DNA of 7,860 nucleotides. Origin: Melaminivora alkalimesophila. Its GTDB lineage: Bacteria > Pseudomonadota > Gammaproteobacteria > Burkholderiales > Burkholderiaceae_C. Both the position numbers and the translations under genes were made by a program. A model generated the notes under the pieces. That model was not told where the DNA came from, did no database searches, and saw only the letters and a list, made by a program, of their open reading frames with translations. This document shows, in pieces, positions 1-6,192 of this stretch (positions are counted from its first letter, which is position 1; each line of letters begins with the position of its first letter). The stretch is taken from NCBI RefSeq assembly GCF_000282995.1, contig NZ_ALEE01000248.1:1-7860 (forward strand). The letters run 5' to 3'.

Positions 1-1
1 G

Positions 2-583
2 CGCCCGCAGCCGGGCGAGCGGCGCGAGCAGATCCTGCAGGCGCTGGCGGCGATGTTGCAGCAGCCGGACGGCGAGCGCATCACCACCGCCGCGCTGGCG
101 CGCCGGCTGGGCGTGAGCGAGGCGGCGCTGTACCGCCACTTCGCGAGCAAGGCGCAGATGTTCGAGGGCCTGCTGGACTTCATCGAGGAGAGCGTCCTCA
201 CGCTGGTGCGCCAGATCACCGCCCAGGACATGGACGGCACCCAGGGCACGCGCACGGCCGGGCGCATCGTGGCGATGGTGCTGCAGTTCGCCGAGCGCAA
301 CCCGGGCATGGCGAGCGTCATGGCCGGGGACGCGCTGGTGCTGGAGCACGAGCGGCTGCGCGAGCGCATGAACCTGTTCTTCGACAAGCTGGAGGCGCAG
401 TTGCGCCAGGAGCTGCGCCTGGCCCTGCAGGCGGCCGGCGCGGCCACGCCCATGGCCACCGCCCAGCTGCGCGCGGCGCTGCTGGTGGACTGGCTGCGCG
501 GGCGGCTGCAGCGTTATGTGCGTTCGGGTTTCCGGCAGGCGCCGACGGCGCAGTGGGAAGAGGCGCTGGCGTTGCTGCTGTAG
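2..583 (+). CDS. slmA: Nucleoid occlusion factor SlmA (TetR fold), 5' partial
   Basis: The reading frame is open from the window's left edge (first complete codon at 2) to a TAG at 581-583, giving 193 visible residues. E. coli SlmA has 198, so only a short N-terminal piece seems to be missing. The visible part starts in the first helix of the TetR-type DNA-binding domain (GERREQILQALAAML). The helix-turn-helix follows, with the signature VSEAALYRHFASK that is nearly identical to E. coli SlmA. Further recalled SlmA matches are FIEES, FAERNPGMASVMAGDAL, ERMNLFFDKLEAQLRQ and, near the end, RYVRSGFRQAPT. Known family role: SlmA binds specific chromosomal sites and antagonises FtsZ polymerisation over the nucleoid, so division does not cut DNA. 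A generic TetR regulator is the alternative, but the match runs through the C-terminal domain as well. It lies upstream of, and is probably functionally unrelated to, the fatty-acid genes that follow. Confidence 0.9.
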   Translation, partial: RPQPGERREQILQALAAMLQQPDGERITTAALARRLGVSEAALYRHFASKAQMFEGLLDFIEESVLTLVRQITAQDMDGTQGTRTAGRIVAMVLQFAERNPGMASVMAGDALVLEHERLRERMNLFFDKLEAQLRQELRLALQAAGAATPMATAQLRAALLVDWLRGRLQRYVRSGFRQAPTAQWEEALALLL

Positions 584-619
584 CGCGGTCCGGGTTTACC
601 CCAAAGAGCACCTGCGCGT

Positions 620-637
620 GCGCCAGGGGGCTGGCGC
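620..637 (+). terminator. GC-rich stem-loop after slmA, possible terminator
   Basis: GCGCCAG (620-626) and CTGGCGC (631-637) form a perfect 7-bp stem around a GGGG loop, 36 bp after the slmA stop. A short T-rich stretch (CTTTTGT, 647-653) lies about ten bases further on, so this is not a canonical intrinsic terminator with an adjacent U-tract. Its place between slmA and an apparent promoter makes a boundary role plausible. It could also be a chance hairpin in GC-rich DNA. Confidence 0.35.
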
Positions 638-649
638 TGGGCTGGACTT

Positions 650-680
650 TTGTGCAAAATAGAACGATCGTTCGTTTTAT
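650..680 (+). promoter_or_regulatory. Candidate promoter of the TetR gene
   Basis: This is the most AT-rich stretch of the 584-686 gap. A weak -35-like TTGTGC (650-655; three of six consensus bases) and a -10-like TTTTAT (675-680; four of six) are separated by 19 bp, longer than the ideal 17. If this -10 is used, transcription would start at about position 687, the A of the regulator's ATG. The palindrome at 662-673 would then lie between the two boxes, where a bound repressor would block RNA polymerase. The box assignments are inference. Confidence 0.3.
657..678 (+). promoter_or_regulatory. Palindromic operator, probably bound by the adjacent TetR regulator
   Basis: GAACGATCGTTC at 662-673 is a perfect 12-bp inverted repeat. 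With two mismatched positions on each side it extends to AAA (657-659) and TTT (676-678), giving a 22-bp imperfect dyad. Such short dyads directly upstream of a TetR-family gene are the usual autoregulatory operators of this family. The partly repeated CGTTCGTT at 669-676 could allow binding in a second register. The right arm ends 13 bp before the regulator's ATG. No second copy was noticed elsewhere in the window, so control of the downstream genes would have to act through this site. Confidence 0.65.
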
Positions 681-686
681 TGACCC

Positions 687-1340
687 ATGCCAGAGTCCCG
701 GTCCCCCACCCGTTCCAAGGCCGCGCGCGCCGATGCGCGCGACGGCCGCGCCCTGCACAAGGGCCAGCAGACCAAGACGGCGATCATCGACGCGGCCCTG
801 GGCCTGGCTTCGCAGATCGGGCTGGAAGGCCTGTCCATCGGAGCCCTTGCGGAGGCCACGGGGATGAGCAAGTCGGGCGTGTTTGCCCACTTCGGCTCGC
901 GCGAGGAGTTGCAGATCTCCGTGGTGCGCGAGTACCACCAGCGCTTCGAGCAGGAAGTCTTCTACCCCGCGATGGCCGAGCCGCGCGGGCTGCCGCGCCT
1001 GCGCTCGATGTTCGACCACTGGATGCTGCGCACCTCGATCGAGATCGATTCGGGCTGCATCTACATCAGCGGCGCCGTGGAGTTCGACGACCGCGAGGGC
1101 CCGGTGCGCGATGCGCTGGTGGGCTCGGTCTCGACCTGGATGGCGGCGATGCGGCGCGCCATCGTGCAGTGCAAGGAATGTGGCCAGCTGCGCGGCGACA
1201 CCGATCCCGACCAGATGCTGTTCGAGATCCACGGCCTGATCCTGGCGCTGCACTACGAGGCGCGGCTGCTGAAGACGCCGGGCTCGGTCGAGCGCGCCCG
1301 GCGCGGCTTCGACCACATCCTGGCGCGCTACGGAAGCTGA
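687..1340 (+). CDS. TetR/AcrR-family transcriptional regulator, likely repressor of the beta-oxidation genes
   Basis: This 217-residue protein has a TetR_N domain at about residues 30-76. Its helix-turn-helix (SIGALAEATGMSKSGVFAHF, about 50-69) is preceded by a basic, probably disordered tail of about 28 residues. The C-terminal ligand/dimer half carries SGCIYISGAVEFDDREGPVRDAL, a stretch I recall from one TetR subgroup but cannot tie to a named ligand. There is a CxxC (QCKECGQ) near residue 156. The ATG at 687 is the only ATG upstream of the DNA-binding domain in this frame. It has no Shine-Dalgarno (the preceding bases are TTTTATTGACCC), so the mRNA may be leaderless. The gene sits directly behind a strong palindrome and 63 bp before an acyl-CoA dehydrogenase gene. 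By analogy with other TetR regulators of fatty-acid degradation (for example FadR of Bacillus and PsrA of Pseudomonas) it probably represses this operon and is released by an acyl-CoA. The ligand is inference. Confidence 0.9.
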   Translation: MPESRSPTRSKAARADARDGRALHKGQQTKTAIIDAALGLASQIGLEGLSIGALAEATGMSKSGVFAHFGSREELQISVVREYHQRFEQEVFYPAMAEPRGLPRLRSMFDHWMLRTSIEIDSGCIYISGAVEFDDREGPVRDALVGSVSTWMAAMRRAIVQCKECGQLRGDTDPDQMLFEIHGLILALHYEARLLKTPGSVERARRGFDHILARYGS

Positions 1341-1347
1341 GCAGGCG

Positions 1348-1391
1348 CCCCCGTTTTCCATTTTTCTTCTTCCTTCCACCGTTTCTTTCCC
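1348..1391 (+). other. Pyrimidine-rich leader before the acyl-CoA dehydrogenase gene
   Basis: Forty of 44 bases are C or T, including runs TTTT and TTTTT and repeated TTCTTCC-like units. The only purines are at 1353, 1360, 1378 and 1381. It fills most of the gap after the regulator's stop and ends against the AGGAG ribosome-binding site (1392-1396). No stem-loop precedes it, so it does not look like a terminator. It may be an unstructured translation-enhancing leader, a Rho- or RNA-binding-protein contact region, or neutral spacer. Confidence 0.35.
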
Positions 1392-1403
1392 AGGAGTGCA
1401 CCC

Positions 1404-3200
1404 ATGCCCATCTACACGCCCCCGCTGCGCGACATGCAATTCGTGATGCACGAAGTGTTCAAGGTCACCGACGAGTTCCAGGCCATGCCGGCGCACGCCG
1501 AGGTGGACCAGGACACCATCAACGCCGTGCTGGAGGAGGCCGGCAAGTTCGCCGCCGGCGTGATCTTCCCGCTGAACATCAGCGGCGACGAGGAAGGCTG
1601 CAAGCTGGACGTGCAGACGCACGAGGTCACGCCCCCGAAGGGCTTCAAGGAGGCCTACCGGCAGTACGTGGAGGGCGGCTGGCCGGCGCTGTCGTGCGCC
1701 ACGGAATTCGGCGGCCAGGGCCTGCCGCACACCGTGAACCAGTGCCTGTACGAGATGCTCAACAGCGCCAACCAGGCCTGGACCATGTACCCCGGCCTGT
1801 CGCACGGCGCCTACGAGGCGCTGCTGGCGCACGGCACCGACGAGCAGAAGAAGACCTACCTGCCCAAGCTGGTCAGCGGCGAGTGGACCGGCACCATGTG
1901 CCTGACCGAGCCGCACTGCGGCACCGACCTGGGCCTGCTGCGCACCAAGGCCGAGCCCCAGGCCGATGGCACCTACAAGATCACCGGCAACAAGATCTTC
2001 ATCAGCGCCGGCGAGCACGACTTCACCTCCAACATCGTGCATTTGGTGCTGGCCCGCCTGCCCGACGCGCCCAAGGGCAGCAAGGGCATCAGCCTGTTCG
2101 TGGTGCCGAAGTTCAAGGTGAACGCCGACGGCTCGCTGGGCGAGCGCAACCCGATCTTCTGCACGGGCCTGGAGCACAAGATGGGCATCCACGGCAACGC
2201 CACGGCGCAGATCGCCATCGACGGCGCCATCGGCACGCTGGTGGGTGAACCCAACAAGGGCCTGGCCGCCATGTTCGTGATGATGAACGCCGCCCGCCTG
2301 GGGGTTGGCAACCAGTCGTTGGGTCTCACCGAAGTCGCCTTCCAGAACGCGCTGGCCTATGCCAAGGACCGCCTGCAGATGCGCAGCCTGTCGGGCACCA
2401 AGGCCAAGGACAAGGAAGCCGATCCCATCATCGTGCACCCCGACGTGCGCAAGATGCTGCTGACTGCCAAGGCCTACGCCGAAGGCGCGCGCGCGCTGCA
2501 GATCTTCTGCACGCTGCTGCTGGACAAGGCGCACCACCACCCCGACGAGAAGGTGAGGAAGGACTCGGACGAGCTGGTGGCCCTGCTGACCCCGATCGTC
2601 AAGGCCTTCATCACCGACAACGGCCACGTGGCGACCAACGCCTGCATGCAGGTCTTCGGCGGCCACGGCTACATCAAGGAATGGGGCATGGAGCAGTTCG
2701 TGCGGGACAACCGCATCAACATGATCTATGAAGGCACCAACACCGTGCAGTCGCTGGACCTGCTGGGCCGCAAGGTGCTGGGCAACAACGGCGCGACGCT
2801 CAAGAAATTCGGCAAGCTGGTCGGCCAGCTGGTGCAGGAAGAAGGCGTGAACGAGAAGATGGCCGAGTTCATCAACCCGATCGCCTACCTCGGCGACCAG
2901 ATGACGAAGTTCACCACCGAGATCGGCTTCCGCGGTTTCCAGAACCCCGACGAGGTGGGCGCTGCCGCCGTGGACTACCTGCGCGTGGCCGGCCACCTGG
3001 TGTTCGGCTACATGTTCGCCCGCATGGCGCAGGTGGCGCTGCGCGCGATCGAGGCCGGCAACACCGACCCGTTCTACGTGGCCAAGCTGCAGACGGCGCG
3101 CTTCTACTTCGCCAAGCTGTTCCCCGAGGTCCACACGCTGATGCGCACGGCGCGCGCCGGCGCCAAGGTGCTGATGGACACGGACGCGGCACTGGCCTGA
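1404..3200 (+). CDS. Acyl-CoA dehydrogenase, ~600-residue type with extra C-terminal domain
   Basis: This 598-residue cytoplasmic flavoenzyme carries out the first beta-oxidation step: FAD-dependent oxidation of acyl-CoA to trans-2-enoyl-CoA, passing electrons to electron-transfer flavoprotein (no ETF gene is seen here). Apparent order: a short N-terminal extension typical of the long subfamily (about 1-36, MPIYTPPLRDMQFVMHEV), an alpha-helical N domain (about 37-160), a middle beta domain starting at the signature MCLTEPHCGTDLG (165-177), the C-terminal helical domain with GGHGYIKEWGMEQF and IYEGTN, and an added C-terminal module (about 470-598) matching the Acyl-CoA dehydrogenase C-terminal-like family (PF12806). 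Glu443 in IYEGTN aligns with the catalytic base Glu376 of medium-chain acyl-CoA dehydrogenase. AGGAG at 1392-1396, seven bases before the ATG, supports the start. Relatives of this length include Pseudomonas long-chain FadE-type enzymes and DmdC, which acts on methylmercaptopropionyl-CoA. Chain-length preference cannot be read from the sequence; fatty acyl-CoA is favoured because the following genes complete beta-oxidation. Confidence 0.95.
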   Translation: MPIYTPPLRDMQFVMHEVFKVTDEFQAMPAHAEVDQDTINAVLEEAGKFAAGVIFPLNISGDEEGCKLDVQTHEVTPPKGFKEAYRQYVEGGWPALSCATEFGGQGLPHTVNQCLYEMLNSANQAWTMYPGLSHGAYEALLAHGTDEQKKTYLPKLVSGEWTGTMCLTEPHCGTDLGLLRTKAEPQADGTYKITGNKIFISAGEHDFTSNIVHLVLARLPDAPKGSKGISLFVVPKFKVNADGSLGERNPIFCTGLEHKMGIHGNATAQIAIDGAIGTLVGEPNKGLAAMFVMMNAARLGVGNQSLGLTEVAFQNALAYAKDRLQMRSLSGTKAKDKEADPIIVHPDVRKMLLTAKAYAEGARALQIFCTLLLDKAHHHPDEKVRKDSDELVALLTPIVKAFITDNGHVATNACMQVFGGHGYIKEWGMEQFVRDNRINMIYEGTNTVQSLDLLGRKVLGNNGATLKKFGKLVGQLVQEEGVNEKMAEFINPIAYLGDQMTKFTTEIGFRGFQNPDEVGAAAVDYLRVAGHLVFGYMFARMAQVALRAIEAGNTDPFYVAKLQTARFYFAKLFPEVHTLMRTARAGAKVLMDTDAALA

Positions 3201-3215
3201 TAGTGGCACCTGCCC

Positions 3216-3247
3216 CCGCCCGCACCAGCGCGGGCGGAGGGCCCTCC
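3216..3247 (+). other. Two overlapping inverted repeats between acyl-CoA dehydrogenase and DUF2147 genes
   Basis: Arms CCGCCCGC (3216-3223) and GCGGGCGG (3230-3237) form a perfect 8-bp stem with a 6-base loop, starting 16 bases after the dehydrogenase stop. A second perfect palindrome, GGAGGGCCCTCC (3236-3247), shares bases 3236-3237 with the first, so the two cannot both form fully in RNA. No U-tract follows directly; only TCTTTT occurs at 3261-3266. Possible roles are partial transcription attenuation or protection of the upstream mRNA's 3' end, which would lower expression of the distal genes relative to the dehydrogenase. Function is inference. Confidence 0.45.
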
Positions 3248-3282
3248 CTTCCCGAAGACCTCTTTTCGATCCTGGAGCCGCC

Positions 3283-3717
3283 ATGAACAAAGCACTTGCA
3301 ACCCTTCTTCTCGCAGCCGTCGCCGTCCCCGCCTGGGCCCAGATGAGTCCCGTGGGCCTGTGGCGCAGCATGGACGACAAGACCGGCGAGGCCAAGTCGG
3401 AGATCCGCATCTCCGAGCAGGACGGCATCCTCGAAGGGCGCATCGAGAAGCTGCTGCGCAAGGACGCCGACCCGGCCGCCAAGTGCGTGGAGTGCAAGGA
3501 CGCGCTCAAGGACCAGCCCATGGTGGGCCTGCCCATCATCACCGGCGCGAAGAAGGCCGAGGGCAAGGACGTGTGGGAGGGCGGCAAGATCCTCGATCCC
3601 GAGAACGGCAAACAGTACACGCTGCGCCTCACGCCCATCGAAGGGGGGCAGAAGCTCGAAGTGCGCGGCTCCATCGGCCCCTTCGGCCGCACGCAGACCT
3701 GGCAGCGCGTGCAGTAA
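3283..3717 (+). CDS. Exported DUF2147 family protein
   Basis: This 144-residue protein starts with a classical Sec signal peptide: MNK, a hydrophobic core LATLLLAAVAVPAW, and a probable signal peptidase cut after AWA (residue 19), giving a mature periplasmic protein of about 125 residues. The mature part matches DUF2147 (PF09917) along its length: VGLWRSMDDKTGEAKSEIRI at the start, a CVEC motif (Cys68, Cys71) followed by KDQPMVGLPII, then WEGGKILDPENGKQY and the closing VRGSIGPFGRTQTWQRV. The family is thought to have a small beta-barrel, lipocalin-like fold and has no established biochemical role. The CxxC is a normal family feature and could form a disulfide after export. TGGAG at 3273-3277, five bases before the ATG, is the ribosome-binding site. 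It lies between the acyl-CoA dehydrogenase and hydratase/dehydrogenase genes, only 24 bp before the latter, so co-transcription is likely. A role in handling hydrophobic substrates in the envelope is speculation. Confidence 0.9.
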   Translation: MNKALATLLLAAVAVPAWAQMSPVGLWRSMDDKTGEAKSEIRISEQDGILEGRIEKLLRKDADPAAKCVECKDALKDQPMVGLPIITGAKKAEGKDVWEGGKILDPENGKQYTLRLTPIEGGQKLEVRGSIGPFGRTQTWQRVQ

Positions 3718-3741
3718 CCCATTCCTCATCCCTAGCAAACC

Positions 3742-6165
3742 ATGTCCCGATTCAACGTCAGAAAAGTCGCCGTGCTCGGCGCGGGCGTGATGGGCGCGCA
3801 GATCGCCGCCCACCTCGTCAACGTGAAGGTGCCGGTGGTGCTGTTCGACCTGCCTGCCAAGGAAGGTCCGAAGAACGGCATCGTCACGAAGGCCATCGCC
3901 AACCTGAAGAAGCTCAAGCCCTCGCCCCTGGGCGTGGCGGACGACGCCGACCTGATCGAGGCGGCGAACTACGAGGAGCACATGCACCTGCTCAAGGACT
4001 GCGACCTGGTGATCGAGGCGATCGCCGAGCGCATGGACTGGAAGCTGGACCTGTACACGAAGATCGCGCCGCATGTGGCCAAGCACGCTCTTCTTGCGAG
4101 CAACACCTCGGGCCTGTCGATCACCAAGCTGTCGGAGGCGCTGCCCGAGGGCCTGCGCCCGCGCTTTTGCGGCATCCACTTCTTCAACCCGCCGCGCTAC
4201 ATGGTGCTGGTCGAGCTGATCAACACGCCGACCACCAACCCCGAGGTGCTGGACCAGCTCGAAGCCTTCGTGACCACGGGCCTGGGCAAGGGCGTGGTGC
4301 GCGCGCACGACACGCCCAACTTCATCGCCAACCGCGTGGGCATCGCCGGGATGCTGTCCACCATGAAGGAGGTCGAGAACTTCGGTCTGACTTTCGACGT
4401 GGTGGATGACCTGACGGGCAAGAAGCTGGGCCGCGCCAGCTCGGGCACCTTCCGCACCGCCGACGTGGTGGGGCTCGACACCATGGCGCACGTCATCAAG
4501 ACGCTGCAGGACAACCTGAGCATCGAGACCGACCCGTTCTACGACAGCTTCGGCACGCCCCCGGTTTTGCAGAAGCTGATCGAGCTCGGCCACCTGGGCC
4601 AGAAGACCAAGGCGGGCTTCTACAAGAAGGTGGGCCGCGACATCCTGCGCTTCGAGCTCGACAGCGAGGAATACGTGCCCGCCGGCCAAAAGGCCGACGA
4701 GGTCTATGGCCGCATGCTGAAGAGGCCCGCCGCCGAGCGCCTGAAGCTCCTGCGCAACGCCGAGGGGCCGCAGGGCCAGTTCCTGTGGGCGATCCTGCGC
4801 AACAGCTTTCACTACGCGGCCGTGCACCTGGCAACAATAGCCGATACCGCACGCGACGTGGACCAGGCGATGCGCTGGGGCTTCGGCATGAAGCAGGGGC
4901 CCTTCGAGCTGTGGCAAGAGGCCGGCTGGCTGGAAGTGGCGAAGATGATCCAGGAGGACATAGCCGCCGGCAAGGCGCTGTCGAAGGCGCCACTGCCCGA
5001 GTGGGTCTTCAAGGGCCCGGTGGCGGATGCCGGCGGCGTGCACACGGCGCAGGGCTCGTGGAGCCCGGCCCGTGGCAAGTTCGTGCCGCGCCGTCAGCTG
5101 CCGGTGTACGAGCGCCAGTATTTCCCGGAAAAACTGCTGGGCGAGGACAACCTGCCCGACTGGCGCACGGCCGGCACCACCATCAGCAACTCCGACGCGC
5201 TGCGCGTCTGGACGCTGGACAAGGAAGTCTGCCCGGCCGGCGGGCGCGTGCTGATCGCCAGCATCCAGAGCAAGATGCACGCCATCAGCCCGGACGTCAT
5301 GGAAGGCCTGACCGAGGCGCTGGAGCTGGCCGAGCGCGAGTACGAAGGGCTGGTCATCTGGTCGGGCGATGCGCCGTTCTCGGTGGGCGCCGACCTGCAG
5401 GCCACCATGCCGGCCTATGTGGTCGCGGGCATCGCCGCCATCGAGGGCGTCGAGCAGGAGCTGCAGAACCTGATGCTGCGCCTGCGCTACGCCCAGGTGC
5501 CGGTGATCTCCGCCATCCACGGCATGGCGCTGGGGGGAGGCTGCGAGCTGGCCATCCACAGCGCGCGCCGCGTGGCCCACATGGAGAGCTACATCGGCCT
5601 GGTGGAAGTGGGCGTGGGCCTGGTGCCGGGCGCGGGCGGCCTGACCTACATCGCCCGCCGCGCGGCCGAAAATGCCGCCAAGTCCACCGACAAGGATCTG
5701 CTGCATTTCCTGACCGAGGGCTTCACGGCGGCCGCCATGGCCAAGGTGGGCACCAGCGCGCTGGAGTCCAGGAAGCTCGGTTACCTGCTCGATGACGACA
5801 TCATCGTGCCGCACAAGGACGAGCTGCTGTTCGTCGCTGTGAACGAGGCGCGCTGCATGAGCATGGCCGGCTGGCGCGCGCCCATGAAGCGCCTGTTCCC
5901 CGTGGCGGGGCGCAGCGGCATCGCCACCATCCGCGGCCAGCTGACCAACATGCGCGACGGCGGCTTCATCAGCGAGCACGACCAGCGCATCGCCACCATG
6001 ATCGCCGAGGTGGTCTGCGGCGGCGACGTCGATGCCGGCACGCTGGTGAGCGAGGAATACCTCATGCAGCTCGAGCGCCGCGCGTTCTGCACGCTGATCG
6101 AGCACCCCAAGACGCAGGAGCGCATCCTGGGCATGCTGAGCACCGGCAAGCCGGTGCGCAACTGA
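3742..6165 (+). CDS. Bifunctional 3-hydroxyacyl-CoA dehydrogenase / enoyl-CoA hydratase (dehydrogenase-first, FadN-like)
   Basis: This 807-residue protein catalyses steps two and three of beta-oxidation: hydration of trans-2-enoyl-CoA to L-3-hydroxyacyl-CoA, then NAD-dependent oxidation to 3-ketoacyl-CoA. The dehydrogenase comes first: Rossmann motif GAGVMG (13-18), Asp36 ending the second strand as expected for NAD, and the catalytic pair His146 (in GIHFFNPPRYM) and Glu158, with the 12-residue spacing of human HADH. A C-terminal dehydrogenase domain (about 195-300) and a degenerate second copy (about 345-400, RNSFHYAAVHLATIADTARD) follow. The hydratase occupies about 495-690, with GADL (549-552), ALGGGCE and two catalytic glutamates, Glu602 and Glu622, 20 apart as in E. 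coli FadB (Glu119, Glu139). The domain order is opposite to FadB and the same as B. subtilis FadN (789 residues). The ATG at 3742 follows an in-frame TAG at 3733-3735. No Shine-Dalgarno is visible, so translation may be coupled to the DUF2147 gene ending 24 bp upstream. It probably works with the thiolase encoded next. Confidence 0.95.
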   Translation: MSRFNVRKVAVLGAGVMGAQIAAHLVNVKVPVVLFDLPAKEGPKNGIVTKAIANLKKLKPSPLGVADDADLIEAANYEEHMHLLKDCDLVIEAIAERMDWKLDLYTKIAPHVAKHALLASNTSGLSITKLSEALPEGLRPRFCGIHFFNPPRYMVLVELINTPTTNPEVLDQLEAFVTTGLGKGVVRAHDTPNFIANRVGIAGMLSTMKEVENFGLTFDVVDDLTGKKLGRASSGTFRTADVVGLDTMAHVIKTLQDNLSIETDPFYDSFGTPPVLQKLIELGHLGQKTKAGFYKKVGRDILRFELDSEEYVPAGQKADEVYGRMLKRPAAERLKLLRNAEGPQGQFLWAILRNSFHYAAVHLATIADTARDVDQAMRWGFGMKQGPFELWQEAGWLEVAKMIQEDIAAGKALSKAPLPEWVFKGPVADAGGVHTAQGSWSPARGKFVPRRQLPVYERQYFPEKLLGEDNLPDWRTAGTTISNSDALRVWTLDKEVCPAGGRVLIASIQSKMHAISPDVMEGLTEALELAEREYEGLVIWSGDAPFSVGADLQATMPAYVVAGIAAIEGVEQELQNLMLRLRYAQVPVISAIHGMALGGGCELAIHSARRVAHMESYIGLVEVGVGLVPGAGGLTYIARRAAENAAKSTDKDLLHFLTEGFTAAAMAKVGTSALESRKLGYLLDDDIIVPHKDELLFVAVNEARCMSMAGWRAPMKRLFPVAGRSGIATIRGQLTNMRDGGFISEHDQRIATMIAEVVCGGDVDAGTLVSEEYLMQLERRAFCTLIEHPKTQERILGMLSTGKPVRN

Positions 6166-6192
6166 CGGCGTCGCACAAGGGAAGACACAACC

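Noticed and set aside
2..1340. The two neighbouring TetR-fold proteins as a paired regulatory system
   Set aside because: The first is recognisably SlmA, a division-site protein, and is separated from the second by a possible terminator and a new promoter region; the adjacency looks incidental.
650..2248. A 532-codon + strand frame overlapping the TetR and dehydrogenase genes
   Set aside because: It is out of frame with two genes that have clear family motifs, and its product is arginine- and glycine-rich without motifs.
318..3722. A 1134-codon open frame on the - strand, antisense to slmA, the TetR gene, the acyl-CoA dehydrogenase and DUF2147 genes
   Set aside because: Same cause: compositional shadow of high-GC genes. 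It has no recognisable domain and spans several well-supported genes and the intergenic regulatory region.
4785..5795. A 336-codon + strand frame inside the hydratase/dehydrogenase gene
   Set aside because: It is an alternate-frame shadow; the host frame carries the hydratase motifs with catalytic glutamates across the same bases.
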